Positions 24,509-34,246 of a stretch of 64,000 bases of DNA are shown piece after piece. The stretch spans positions 248,001 to 312,000 of the forward strand of contig CAREDV010000001.1 of assembly GCA_948964545.1 (NCBI GenBank), written 5' to 3'. The number at the start of each line of letters is the position of its first letter. Positions within the stretch are counted from its first letter, which is position 1. The translations under genes and the position numbers were made by a program. A model generated the notes under the pieces. That model had not been told where the DNA came from. It searched no databases and saw only the letters and a program-made list of their open reading frames with translations. The DNA comes from an uncultured bacterium. GTDB taxonomy: Bacteria; Cyanobacteriota; Vampirovibrionia; Gastranaerophilales; Gastranaerophilaceae.

Positions 24509-27500
24509 GTAAAAGTTCTCCAAAAATTGTGTTTGGCTCTTGCTCCAAAATTTTATCAAAAGATTTTATTTTACGACTGGTTGTAAAATAAAGCTGTTTT
24601 CTTGCACGTGTAATTGCAACATACAACAGTCTAAGGTGCTCTGCAATCTGCTCTTTTTTCATCTGTTCTTCTGTTTTGGGTTTGTAGTTTGGATTTAAAC
24701 GCTTTAGGGTTTCCGTAAAATCAGCGCCTTTGAGCTTCATTTGATTAATATCGAGGGTTAAGTTCTTTTCAGACATTTCAGGAATAAACACGTAATCAAA
24801 TTCATCGCCTTTTGATTTGTGCATTGTCATTACCTGAACTTTTCCTGCAAAGAATTCTTTGTCGCTTTCATCTTCTTCTGAGAAAAACTTAAATCCGCTC
24901 AAACTCGGCTTTTTGGCTAGTTCGCCGAGGCGTTCTAAAAGTGTCGGGAAATCTTTATAATTCAAGTTCAAACGTTTTATAAGAGTTGAAATCAAGTATA
25001 CATTTGATTTTTCTATTTCTGAATTGAAGTAATGAAGTCCGATTTTTATCGCAAGCTCCTCACCTGCAAGATGCGGGAAAGAAAGCCAGTATGTTAAATC
25101 CCAGTAGAATTGTGCAAGATAAATGTTTTCAATATTGTCGCAATCGGTTTGGATAAAAGGTGTTTCGTATTTTCTAATTTCAAGTCCTAAACGTTGTTTG
25201 TAAAATCCCATTTCAGCAAGAATTTCGTAATTATCTGCGATAACGTTGTTGTCAAACGGGTGTAGAATCATCTGCATTACAGCGTATATTGTTCTAAAAA
25301 TAGTTTTCTGCTCTAAACTTTCGCTTCTTGTAATGCATCTGAGCCCGCTGTTGTTGATAAAATTCAGCCATTGTCCGACCTGATAATTGCTTCTGAGAAG
25401 TATGCCGATTGTGCATTTAGGGTCTTTTTTCAGTGCCTGCTTAATCTCTTTTAAAATGTAATTTCTTTCTTCCAGTGGTTTTTCAAAGATTTCAGAGTGA
25501 ACTGCATTTTCAGAAACGGGGTTTCTGCCCTCAACGGGGTTCATATAGATTTCAAAAAATGCTTCCCTGCGCCACTTTACAAGTTCGTTTGCAAGTGTCC
25601 AGACATCTTTTGTGCATCGCTGCGAGCGGTTCATGCTTACGTTATTGCTTTCTATTATAAATTTTCTGAATCCCTCAACATCTGCGTTTGAAAAAGTTGT
25701 TGTGATTGCCTGATTTATGTCTCCGCAGCGTATTAAGTTGCCATGTTTTGCACTCAAAAGATTTATCAATCTCTGCTGGATAGATGATGAATCCTGTGCC
25801 TCATCTTCAATTATGTATTGACAGATTTCTTGATAATATGCGCGGATGTCGGGATTTTCTTCCAAAAGTTTAACGGAGGAAACCAGCATGTCGTCGTAGT
25901 CAATCATGTTTGCTTCTTTCAAAACTGTTTGATATTCTTGAAAAAAATCAAGAAATTTTACAGTTTTTTTGTCTAAAGTTTTGGTATCAACCCCAATGTG
26001 GCTACGTGCGTAGCACCCTATCTTAAATACTGAAATTCCTCTGTCAAATTCATCAGTTTCCATTTTTTTGAGTTTTAATTTCTGGGAAATTTCTCTTATA
26101 ATCCTTGAACGCTGTGTGTCGTCGCAGATTTCAAAGTCGGATGAAAGCCCGAGGCGCTCAAAATTTCCGTTTTCTTTCAAAATTCTTAATGCAAGTCCGT
26201 GAATTGTACTGATATTAGGTAATTGTGCCGTGTTGGAGCGGATATTTTTAATTCTGTCACGGAAATTTCTTGCTGCTGATTCCATATATGTCATGACAAA
26301 TATATTTTCGGGATTTATGCCATTATCGAGAAGTTTTACAATCAGTGCAAGAAGAATTGTCGTTTTTCCTGCTCCTGGAACTGCAGAAATTGCCATTTTT
26401 CCTGATTTATAATCCAATACGGGTTTTTGATCGTCGCGCGGAGTTATGCTGAATTGAGGTTTGTCGTCAGATTTTTGAATTTCAGTTACTTTTATATAAT
26501 CTTCTATTCCGCCGAAATTTTCCACGCCATTTCCGTCAAAAAGACTTGAGAATGTATAAATATGTTCTGATGCGCAGAGGGTAAGTTTTCTTAAAATTCT
26601 TGCAGTTTTTTCTTTGGAAAGTTCAATGTTATCATCAATTGTGTACTCGTCTTTTGACCATCCGCGCTGGAAAACCCAAGCATTATATAAAGGCCCTGTG
26701 TCGCTTTTAATCCATTCGTCGCTTGAAATGTCAAGCCATAGCTGATATTTAGTCCTGATTTTATTATCAATAATTTTTTGCGGGGTAGAAATAATTAAGT
26801 CATTCTCGTTGATATCAAGCGTTGAATAAGGATTTTCAGCAATAATTGAGTTTTCAATCTGGTTAATAATTTCATTTTCGCGTGATTTAAAATCCGAACC
26901 GAAGATATTTTCAAATTCCTGAAGTTGTTTTACAAAAAAGTTGAATTTGTTGAGTTCAGTTGGATTTACCTCGTAAAATTCTGCAAGTTCATAAAAGATA
27001 TCGCACACTTTTTCGGAAAGTTTTGTTTCATTTTGTTCAAGATTTTTCAAAATTGTGCGGAATTTTTTATATTTTTCGGAATATTCTTCTAATGCAAATT
27101 CATGTTCAATAAATTCTCCCGCTTCTAAAATCTCTTTGCAGTATTTTACAGGAATTCCCAAAAATTCCGATAAGACAACACGCATATCAAATTCATTTTT
27201 TTGCGGTTTCAGAATTGTTAAAATTGATTTTACCAGTCTGTTTTGGATAAGTTTTTCACTTCCCGACAAAAATTTCAAATTGCAATGCAGATTTTCTTTC
27301 AGCGAAAATTTGAGCATGTCATCAATTACTGGTGTAATGATTGAAATCTCGCAAGGGTTAGTATTTTTTGCAAAAAGTTTATTAATCTGTTTTATTGCCT
27401 CGTCAATCATAGCAGCTCTTTTAGAGGGTGATTGTATTGAAAAGTGTTCTAAAGGTTCGGATTTTCCTTCTGTAATATTTGAAAATATCGTTTCTGCATC

Positions 27501-28301
27501 ATGGCTATTGCTTGGAAAACTTTGTGCTTTTTGTTTGAAAAGTTCCTCAAACTTCCAAACAGCAGTTCTGTCTGCGCTCAAATATCCAGCACGGCTTGCG
27601 CCTTTTTCGTCAAAACATACAAAAACGTCTTTCAATTGAGGGGTAAGATATTCAATAAAATCAAAGCAAATCGGAGTTATTTCATCCCCGTCATCTAAAA
27701 TCAAATATTTGATATTTTTAAAATAATTGGAATTTTTATAAACGTAATTAAATACCAGCCCCTGCCTTAAATAATCAAAATCACGTAATTGCAGAGTTCT
27801 TCTCAATAGTTCTTTTAAGGCTTTTTTTGCATCATCTGCAAAACTTTCACCCAAAACGCGTGAGCGCCATTCGACATCTTCGTCAGACAAATTATTTTGC
27901 ACAATGAGCGAATATCTTCTGAATATTTGGTGAAGCAGTGATTTTTTTGAATTGTAACCCTTAAATTGGATATCTTTTAAAATATCTTTTAAAATAAATT
28001 GTGAAATCTCCAATCCCGCAAGGTTTGGCAAAATAGTCGGATTATCAAACGGGTTAATGTTTTCAAGCAATGCCCAATTGTCGTTAATAGTGTTATAGAC
28101 TAGTGAAAAGAATGTATGAACCTGCAATTTTTCAATGCAGTCTGTTTGAAGTTTTTCAAGAGTTTTGTCAATAAATTTTTGTTTACCGCTTTGAACAAGC
28201 ACAAGAATTTCAGATGCGTTAACACCTGAATTTAAAAGTTCTGTGTATTTTTCTATCAAAAATTCTGTCTTATTAGTCGATAAATCCGTTGAAATTAACA
28301 T
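24501..28301 (-). CDS. UvrD/PcrA-type helicase with AddB-like N-terminal half
   Basis: A 1266-aa protein. The N-terminal half (about 1-600) resembles the non-helicase half of AddB/RexB, but the usual P-loop position reads STDLSTNKTEF, so it is degenerate. The second half is a superfamily 1 helicase with all motifs: AVPGAGKTT (Walker A), YIIEDEAQDSSSIQ (motif II), MTMHKSKGDEFDYVFIPEM (motif V) and LLYVAITRARKQLYF (motif VI). GGAG stands five bases before the ATG at 28301. With the overlapping nuclease it probably forms a RecBCD/AddAB-like DNA end-processing enzyme in which helicase and AddB-like parts are fused and the nuclease is separate. Confidence 0.85.
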   Translation of the reverse strand: MLISTDLSTNKTEFLIEKYTELLNSGVNASEILVLVQSGKQKFIDKTLEKLQTDCIEKLQVHTFFSLVYNTINDNWALLENINPFDNPTILPNLAGLEISQFILKDILKDIQFKGYNSKKSLLHQIFRRYSLIVQNNLSDEDVEWRSRVLGESFADDAKKALKELLRRTLQLRDFDYLRQGLVFNYVYKNSNYFKNIKYLILDDGDEITPICFDFIEYLTPQLKDVFVCFDEKGASRAGYLSADRTAVWKFEELFKQKAQSFPSNSHDAETIFSNITEGKSEPLEHFSIQSPSKRAAMIDEAIKQINKLFAKNTNPCEISIITPVIDDMLKFSLKENLHCNLKFLSGSEKLIQNRLVKSILTILKPQKNEFDMRVVLSEFLGIPVKYCKEILEAGEFIEHEFALEEYSEKYKKFRTILKNLEQNETKLSEKVCDIFYELAEFYEVNPTELNKFNFFVKQLQEFENIFGSDFKSRENEIINQIENSIIAENPYSTLDINENDLIISTPQKIIDNKIRTKYQLWLDISSDEWIKSDTGPLYNAWVFQRGWSKDEYTIDDNIELSKEKTARILRKLTLCASEHIYTFSSLFDGNGVENFGGIEDYIKVTEIQKSDDKPQFSITPRDDQKPVLDYKSGKMAISAVPGAGKTTILLALIVKLLDNGINPENIFVMTYMESAARNFRDRIKNIRSNTAQLPNISTIHGLALRILKENGNFERLGLSSDFEICDDTQRSRIIREISQKLKLKKMETDEFDRGISVFKIGCYARSHIGVDTKTLDKKTVKFLDFFQEYQTVLKEANMIDYDDMLVSSVKLLEENPDIRAYYQEICQYIIEDEAQDSSSIQQRLINLLSAKHGNLIRCGDINQAITTTFSNADVEGFRKFIIESNNVSMNRSQRCTKDVWTLANELVKWRREAFFEIYMNPVEGRNPVSENAVHSEIFEKPLEERNYILKEIKQALKKDPKCTIGILLRSNYQVGQWLNFINNSGLRCITRSESLEQKTIFRTIYAVMQMILHPFDNNVIADNYEILAEMGFYKQRLGLEIRKYETPFIQTDCDNIENIYLAQFYWDLTYWLSFPHLAGEELAIKIGLHYFNSEIEKSNVYLISTLIKRLNLNYKDFPTLLERLGELAKKPSLSGFKFFSEEDESDKEFFAGKVQVMTMHKSKGDEFDYVFIPEMSEKNLTLDINQMKLKGADFTETLKRLNPNYKPKTEEQMKKEQIAEHLRLLYVAITRARKQLYFTTSRKIKSFDKILEQEPNTIFGELLHD

Positions 28302-28443
28302 CCATACTCCATAAAAATATTTTAGCATGAATAATAAAAAAAATTTGTCCTCATCCTTATGAACTATTGCAAATATTTACCCGTTCGAGTATTATATAAA
28401 CTATAAAGAAAAGAGATGCCGTATTTTAAACAGGAGGAAAATT

Positions 28444-28650
28444 ATGCAAGAATTACAAGAACAAATCGGTTTTTCAGCTGGTCAAATCTATGACTATTTG
28501 AATAACAACGGAGAGTCAACTTTTTCAAAAATGAAAAAAGAATTAGATCTTAAAAGCAATTTTGCAGACTTAGGTCTTGGCTGGCTCGCTAGAGAAGATA
28601 AAGTTGAAATTTCTAAAAAAGGAACTTCAGTAAGTGTAAGACTTAAATAG
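28444..28650 (+). CDS. DUF2582-like winged-helix protein
   Basis: A 68-aa winged-helix protein (SAGQIYDYLNNNGESTFSKM, then GLGWLAREDKVEISKKGT), a pattern known from the DUF2582 family of small DNA-binding-like proteins. AGGAGG lies six bases before the ATG. Monocistronic, between a TATA-like box near 28390 and a strong terminator. Targets are unknown. Confidence 0.8.
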   Translation: MQELQEQIGFSAGQIYDYLNNNGESTFSKMKKELDLKSNFADLGLGWLAREDKVEISKKGTSVSVRLK

Positions 28651-28663
28651 TTTTATAAAATAA

Positions 28664-28694
28664 AAAAAAGACACCTAAAAAGGTGTCTTTTTTT
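28664..28694. terminator. bidirectional terminator between the winged-helix gene and rpsT
   Basis: A 13-bp perfect stem (28664-28676 with 28681-28693) with an AAAA loop, A-rich before and T-rich behind, so it can end transcription on both strands. Confidence 0.88.
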
Positions 28695-28710
28695 ACCTCA
28701 AATATATTAA

Positions 28711-28980
28711 CTATTTTGCTTGTAATTTGTTTACAGCAAGAGTTAATCTTGATTTTTTTCTTGCAGCAGTGTTTTTGTGTAAAACACCTTTTGATACAGC
28801 TTTGTCACATAATTGATATGCTCTTGAAATTGCTGTATTTAAAGCATCTTTATCTTCAGCTTTTGCAAGTTCTAATACTTTCTTAACCGCAGTTTTAATA
28901 GAAGTTTTGAAAGCTACGTTTCTAACTCTGTTTCTTTCAGCGATTAATACTCTTTTTTTAGCAGATTTAATATTTGCCAT
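28711..28980 (-). CDS. rpsT: 30S ribosomal protein S20
   Basis: An 89-aa basic protein that binds 16S rRNA: ANIKSAKKRVLIAERNRVRN, SRAYQLCDKAVSKGVLHKNT and AARKKSRLT are family signatures. The ATG at 28980 follows AAAGG; an upstream in-frame ATG at 29031 would add 17 non-conserved residues. A small hairpin (GTCCGA/TCGGAC) lies in the leader. Confidence 0.95.
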   Translation of the reverse strand: MANIKSAKKRVLIAERNRVRNVAFKTSIKTAVKKVLELAKAEDKDALNTAISRAYQLCDKAVSKGVLHKNTAARKKSRLTLAVNKLQAK

Positions 28981-29243
28981 TTTGTTTTGCCTTTCTTTAC
29001 TCTTACGTCCGATTAATGACTTCGGACACATTTGAGGATGTGAGTAATTTTATTTTAAACAAAAAATAAGAAATTGCAATAGTTTCGACTATTAGTTATG
29101 TCAAACTTTTAACTTTTGTAACAGTATTCGCCAGGATTAGTTCTTAAGGATTATATTTTTTGCCCAATTGTGGTATAAATATTATATAAGAAAGAATTAT
29201 AGTTATATAATAATTCTGTTTAAAATAAGATATGGAGGCACAA

Positions 29244-30962
29244 ATGTCAGTAGGACAATTCGTATTTATGTTACACAGCCACCTTCCTTACTATAGAAAA
29301 GCGGGCATGTGGCCTTTTGGGGAAGAAAACCTTTATGAATGTATGGCAGAAACTTACATTCCTTTATTGAATGCTATTTCAGAATTGTATGATGAAGGCA
29401 TCAAGGCTAAGTTAACAGTTGGTATTACCCCAATTTTGGCTGAGCAGCTTAATGATGAACACCTTAAACACGGGTTTGTAGAATATCTGGATTCCAGAAT
29501 CGCTAAAGTTTCTAAGGATTTGGAAAGATACCCTGATGAAAAAGTTCCTCACTCACAACATTTGAAATACCTCGCAAAATATTATTTTGACTGGTTTACA
29601 AGCATAAAAGATTGTTTCATAAACAAATACGGAATGGATTTGATTTCAGCATTTAAAAAATATCAGGATTTGGGATGTATTGAAATCACGACTTCAGGTG
29701 CTACTCACGGCTTTTCTCCGTTACTTGCAACTGATGCAAATCTTAATGCTCAATTCAAAGTCGGTTCTGATACAACAAAAAGATTATTTGGCAAAAAAGC
29801 TTGCGGGTGCTGGCTTCCTGAATGTGCTTACAGACAAGGCTACGAATACGTCGGAAAAGATGGTAAAAAACATTGGAGGCCTGCTATTGAAGTAACGCTT
29901 CAAAACAATGATATCGAGTATTTCTTTACTGAATCTCACGTAATTGAAGGTGGAAATTCTATTGGAAATAGGCGTGTAATTGGTATCTATGGAAATATTG
30001 AGTATATTCCGCTCCCTGAACGCCCTGCAACTGGATATGATACATATTCAGCTTACTGGCTTCCTGATGCACAGGTTGCTGTAATGGGAAGAAATGAAAG
30101 AGCTGGTTATCAGGTTTGGTCAGCTGCGGATGGATATCCTGGCGACGGTTGTTTTAGAGAATTTCATAGAAAAGATGCGAATTCTGGTATGCACTATTGG
30201 AGAATAACTTCATCAAAAACAGATTTAGGCGACAAAATGCTTTACGATCCTGTTTTAGCATTAAATAAAATCAATGAAAATTCTGACCACTACACAACAT
30301 TGATTTATCACATGCTTAATGATTACAAAAAAGCTACAGGTAAAGAAGGTTTAGTAATGGTATCATTCGATACGGAATTGTTTGGGCACTGGTGGTTTGA
30401 AGGTGTTGAATTTATTAAACAGGTTATTAAAAAATTCAACGCATACTTACCAGAAGTGGAAAGAATGACTGCAGGCGAATATGTTCACACACATGCTCCT
30501 AAAGAAGCTATTCAAATTCCTGAAAGCTCCTGGGGACAAGGAGGACATTTCTATGTATGGAATAATAATTTAACAGAATGGATGTGGCCGATTATCCATG
30601 CCTGCGAAAAACGCATGAGTGCAATTGCTGATAAGTATTCAGAAATTCCTGAAGATAAGTTATTGAGCAGAGCATTAAATCAGCTTGCAAGAGAAAATCT
30701 TTTATTGCAAAGTTCTGACTGGCCTTTCTTAATCACAACATGGCAGGCTAAAGACTATGCAACAGATAGATTTAGAGAACATGTTGATAGATTTGAAAAA
30801 ATCGCAGATATGATTGAGAGCGGATGCATTGATGACGGTGCACTAAAAGAGATTGAAAGCATTGACAACTGCTTCCCTGTAATTGATTACAGAGTATACC
30901 AATCAATAGAGGAGGGTGTAATTCCCCAGCAATCTGCAAAACTTGCACCATTATATAACTAA
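29244..30962 (+). CDS. glycoside hydrolase family 57 protein (probable alpha-glucan branching or transferase enzyme)
   Basis: A 572-aa (beta/alpha)7-barrel enzyme of GH57. The N-terminus has the family strand FVFMLHSHLPYYRKAGMWPF. The nucleophile is probably E193 in GCWLPECAY, and the second catalytic residue D376 in MVSFDTELFGHWWFEG. A C-terminal helical part contains LLLQSSDWPFLITT, as in GH57 branching enzymes. Start ATG 29244 has GGAGG five to six bases upstream; the ATG at 29232 overlaps that site. The work is on cytosolic alpha-glucan, probably glycogen, possibly together with the large GH13-like protein elsewhere in the window. Confidence 0.88.
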   Translation: MSVGQFVFMLHSHLPYYRKAGMWPFGEENLYECMAETYIPLLNAISELYDEGIKAKLTVGITPILAEQLNDEHLKHGFVEYLDSRIAKVSKDLERYPDEKVPHSQHLKYLAKYYFDWFTSIKDCFINKYGMDLISAFKKYQDLGCIEITTSGATHGFSPLLATDANLNAQFKVGSDTTKRLFGKKACGCWLPECAYRQGYEYVGKDGKKHWRPAIEVTLQNNDIEYFFTESHVIEGGNSIGNRRVIGIYGNIEYIPLPERPATGYDTYSAYWLPDAQVAVMGRNERAGYQVWSAADGYPGDGCFREFHRKDANSGMHYWRITSSKTDLGDKMLYDPVLALNKINENSDHYTTLIYHMLNDYKKATGKEGLVMVSFDTELFGHWWFEGVEFIKQVIKKFNAYLPEVERMTAGEYVHTHAPKEAIQIPESSWGQGGHFYVWNNNLTEWMWPIIHACEKRMSAIADKYSEIPEDKLLSRALNQLARENLLLQSSDWPFLITTWQAKDYATDRFREHVDRFEKIADMIESGCIDDGALKEIESIDNCFPVIDYRVYQSIEEGVIPQQSAKLAPLYN

Positions 30963-30990
30963 AAAAAGAAGCCTTAAGGCTTCTTTTTTT
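30961..30990 (+). terminator. terminator behind the GH57 gene
   Basis: An 11-bp stem around GAAGCC/GGCTTC with a TTAA loop and a run of T, directly after the stop codon. Confidence 0.88.
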
Positions 30991-31028
30991 ATATTGTAAA
31001 CTTTTATACCCATCCCAACATACGTATA

Positions 31029-31056
31029 TTGCTTTTTCTAGAAAATATCATATAAT
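31029..31056 (+). promoter_or_regulatory. promoter placed for a leaderless small-protein transcript
   Basis: TTGCTT at 31029-31034, 16-bp spacer, TATAAT at 31051-31056. The ATG of the next gene begins after only six more bases, with no ribosome binding site. Confidence 0.6.
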
Positions 31057-31062
31057 GAATAT

Positions 31063-31332
31063 ATGAAATATAAATTTATATTATTAGGATTGCTTATATC
31101 TACATCATTTTCTATGTTTTGTTTTGCTTCAGATATTAATGATGACACACAGCTTAATGCCACAGGAGTTATATGTTCTCGTAATAAAAAAAGTTGTATA
31201 GTAGGTAATCATAGAATAAAAACCAATGGTCATAGACCTTTATACATCAGGGATGGGGTTGTATGCACACCTAATAGACGTATTTGTACAAACGGATTTA
31301 GCTGGATGCGTTCCAACAAACCACTTTACTAA
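31063..31332 (+). CDS. small secreted Cys-containing protein
   Basis: An 89-aa protein with a signal peptide (KYKFILLGLLISTSFSMFCF, cleavage probably after FAS). The mature part is basic, with Cys in paired positions (VICSRNKKSCIVG and VVCTPNRRICTNG), which look like two related short repeats able to form disulfides. It is alone between a terminator and tRNA-Asp. I do not recognise a family. The ATG lies six bases from a -10 box. Confidence 0.65.
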   Translation: MKYKFILLGLLISTSFSMFCFASDINDDTQLNATGVICSRNKKSCIVGNHRIKTNGHRPLYIRDGVVCTPNRRICTNGFSWMRSNKPLY

Positions 31333-31406
31333 ATTTTACAATTAAATTAAATAAAACTCTTGCAAAAAAAAATTTAGCATATATAATAAAGAAGTAACCA
31401 GTTTAT

Positions 31407-31484
31407 GGGAGCGTAGCTCAGTTTGGTTAGAGCGCATGCCTGTCACGCATGAGGTCGCGAGTTCGAGCCTCGTCGTTCCCGCCA
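31407..31484 (+). tRNA. tRNA-Asp (anticodon GTC)
   Basis: Seven-bp acceptor stem (31407-31413 with 31474-31480, one G-T pair), anticodon loop CCTGTCACG with GTC, T-loop AGTTCGAGCC, G discriminator and encoded CCA (31482-31484). It borders the accessory island, so its 3' end is a likely integration target. Confidence 0.95.
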
Positions 31485-31492
31485 TTTAAATT

Positions 31493-31519
31493 AAGAGCCT
31501 TTTCAAGAGGCTCTTTTTT
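31493..31519 (+). terminator. terminator behind tRNA-Asp
   Basis: Stem AAGAGCCT/AGGCTCTT with a seven-base loop and a T run, eight bases after the tRNA end. Confidence 0.8.
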
Positions 31520-31644
31520 AGTGCCTGATTGAGTTTGAGAGATGATACTTTTCAGGACATTTGGGATATGTTTTTATTTGCTATGATGCCGAGTTGTTGG
31601 GAGTTTGAGGCTAATTTAGAGAGTTGAGATTTAGCGGTCGTTTC

Positions 31645-31760
31645 TTGCACTTTTGTCTCTATTTTTGCACTAAATTGCACTAATATTCTGTCATGCTGAA
31701 CTTGTTTCAGCATCTATCATGCTTGGTGTTTGAATTTTAGCCCTGATACTTTTAGTGCAA
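31645..31760. repeat. cluster of TTGCAC(T) motifs before the transposase
   Basis: TTGCAC at 31645-31650, 31665-31670 and 31675-31680, and the inverted form GTGCAA at 31755-31760. MuA/TniA-type transposases bind several repeated sites at each end, so these are candidate binding sites (inference). The same TTTTGCACTAAA context recurs near 45880. Confidence 0.45.
31693..31713. repeat. short palindromic (REP-like) element
   Basis: ATGCTGAA (31693-31700), a five-base loop, and TTCAGCAT (31706-31713). Short imperfect palindromes of this kind are often dispersed in intergenic DNA; no second copy is obvious in this window. Confidence 0.55.
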
Positions 31761-31854
31761 GAATTGTCCGTTTTGATTTGTCTTTTAGTTTGATATATGT
31801 CGAAATGTCTCTGAGATTAAGATTTAGGACTTGATTTATTCTAAAAGGTGAGTG

Positions 31855-33573
31855 ATGAATGTTTATGCAAAGGAAATACGCATGGCAGAATTTACACCGG
31901 AAAAATCCAAACAAATAGCATTAGCAAGATTAGACTTAATACACAAATGGCTTGAGTTCAGAAAGAAATCAACAAACAAACTTCAAGCTGACTATGATTT
32001 TGTGAAATTACATAATACATCAAATTCACACCTTTTTCAAATTCTAGGCAAAATATCTCGCGGTAGTTTGCATCGTTGGCTTGTGATGTTGAACGGCACA
32101 GAAGATTATACAAAGCTTTTGCCTCAATATAAATATTCTAAAATAGACGAATATAGAACTGTTTTAACTGATGAAGAAATAAAAATCTTTATGAGATTGC
32201 TTTTACATCCAAATAGGCTTTCAATAGGTAAAGCTACCGCCCTCACAAAATACAAATTAAAAGAACAAGGACAAAGTTTTATTCCTACAGATATTACATT
32301 CCGTCGTTATGCGAAATGGTTTAAGAACAATAATTATGACAAATGGATTTTGGCTCGAGATGGAGAAAAGGCTTTATCAGATAAAGTCGAACCATATATA
32401 AAACGTGATGCAAGTTTACTTGAAGTGGGGGACATTCTTGTAGCAGATGGTCATAAACTTGCGTGTCAAGTAATAAATCCTTTTTCAGGCAAACCATGCA
32501 GAGCAACACTTGTCGGATTTTTGGATTGGAAATCGACAGCATTAATTGGTTATGAAATTATGCTTGAAGAAAATACACAATGTATCGCATCAGCACTTCG
32601 TAACGCAATAATCAATCTTGATATGATTCCCAAAGTTGTGTATCAGGATAATGGTAGGGCTTTCAGAGCAAAATATTTTACCGATGATAAAGGATTTACT
32701 GAATTGGGTTTTCAAGGTCTTTATTCAAAACTTGGTATAGAAACAGTATTTGCACGACCTTACAATGCCAGAGCCAAAGTAATTGAACGATTTTTCAAAG
32801 AATTTCAGGAAGGTTTTGAGAAACTTCTGCCAAGTTACGTAGGAAGCAGTATTCAAAACAAACCTGCTTATATGATGAGAAATGAAAAACTACATAAGAG
32901 TTGGCACAATGAGTATATTTCAACAATTAAAGAAACAATAAAAATGATTGATATGTGGTTGAGCTTCAAAAATTCACAGCCTTGTCCTAATGCACCAAAC
33001 AAAACGATAGCTGAAGTCTTAGCAGAACGAAAAACTCAAAATGTTGATATAAATACTCTTGACGATTTGATGCTTGCAACAGAAGTTAAAACAATTCAGA
33101 GAAATGGCATCAGGTTTTTGAATTGTGATTATTTTGATGAAAGACTATATGGATTTAAGAGTAAAGTCTTAGTAAAATACAACCTTTTTGACCTAACTAA
33201 AATTAAAGTATTTACCACTAAAGGTGAATATTTATGTACAGCAGAACGTGTAACCGAAACCCACCCGATGGCAAAACTCTTGGGTGATGTGAAAGATTTT
33301 GAAGATTACAAACAGAAAATTATTAAGCAACGACAGTTACGAAAGAAAACAATTAACTCGGTAAAACAATATTTAAGTAATAAAGAGGTTAAATTTATCG
33401 AGCAGAAAATGGATGAACCAAAAGAAGTTGAATTCAAACCGCGTTCAAATACCGTTCAAACCCTGTTCAAAAACAATTCAGAAAAATATGAATACCTCAT
33501 AAAAAATAATCCGCAAGATGGATGGATAGAAAGATTTAAGCAAACAAAGGAGTATAGACTTTTATATGAATAA
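31855..33573 (+). mobile_element. Mu/TniA-like DDE transposase
   Basis: A 572-aa transposase. The N-terminal 170 residues are helical, DNA-binding-like; the catalytic domain shows the DDE triad D198 (VADGHK), D265 (YQDNGRAF) and E311 (VIERFFKEFQE). The segment RPYNARAKVIERFFK is characteristic of MuA/TniA relatives. The C-terminal Mu-type beta domain includes LVKYNLFDLTKIKVFT. Two starts are possible: ATG 31855 (AAAAGG upstream) or ATG 31882 (AAAGGA upstream). The gene ends eight bases inside the MuB-like ATPase gene, as expected for a transposition pair. Confidence 0.88.
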
Positions 33574-34246
33574 AATTTTTGTAAAAACACAAAATGTCAA
33601 AAACTTTATAGGTTTAGTTGAAAATCTACAAAATAAACCGAAAAATATTCCAAAAATGGGACTCGTATATGGTGAACCGGGGCTTGGAAAATCTCAGACG
33701 GCTTTGTGGCTTGCATGTAAATATGATGCAATATACTTGAGAGCAACGAATTTAATGACGGGTCGGTGGCTTTTAGAAGAACTAGTCAAAGAATTAGACG
33801 AAATTCCAAGATTTTTAACTTCTGATAACTTCAATTTAGTTGTTCAAAATTTAAAACAAAAGCCAAAAATAATTTTTATTGATGAAATTGATTATCTTAT
33901 GAATAATTACAAATCTATAGAAACACTTAGAGATATTCACGATGAAACCAACTGCCTGATAATATTTGTTGGGATGGGTTTGGTTCACAGAAAACTTGAA
34001 AGATACAAGCATTTATATGATAGATTTTCAGAAATTTTAAAGTTTGAAACATTTGGGGTAAATGATTTGTCGCAAATTTTCCGTCAACTTTCCGAAATTC
34101 CATTTGCACCCGATGCGATTGAATATATTTACCTCAAATACAACCGTTTTAGGCAAATTGTTCAATTAATAAATCAGATGGAAAATTTTGCAAAAGATAA
34201 TAATTTATCAGAAATTACGAAAGAAATGGCGGAGCAGGTATTATGA
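33566..34246 (+). mobile_element. MuB/TniB-like transposition ATPase
   Basis: A 226-aa AAA+ ATPase with Walker A GEPGLGKS (residues 36-43), Walker B KIIFIDEIDYL and a sensor-like IIFVGMG. It corresponds to MuB/TniB/TnsC-type proteins, which bind target DNA, activate the transposase and give target immunity. It overlaps the transposase by eight bases and the next gene by four bases, so the transposition genes are translationally coupled. Confidence 0.85.

Larger units (their letters stand above)
31520..31854. other. non-coding left edge of the accessory island
   Basis: No convincing ORF. It holds four TTGCAC/GTGCAA motifs, a palindromic REP-like element and AT-rich sequence leading to the transposase gene. 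It is the expected place for the left transposon end, but I could not define an exact terminus or a target-site duplication. Confidence 0.55.

Noticed and set aside
27055..27639. 194-codon plus-strand ORF inside the helicase gene
   Set aside because: Antisense frame of a well-supported helicase; no ribosome binding site or domain.
31063..31332. Bacteriocin or toxin identity for the small secreted protein
   Set aside because: Signal peptide and paired Cys are compatible, but there is no immunity, transport or processing gene nearby.
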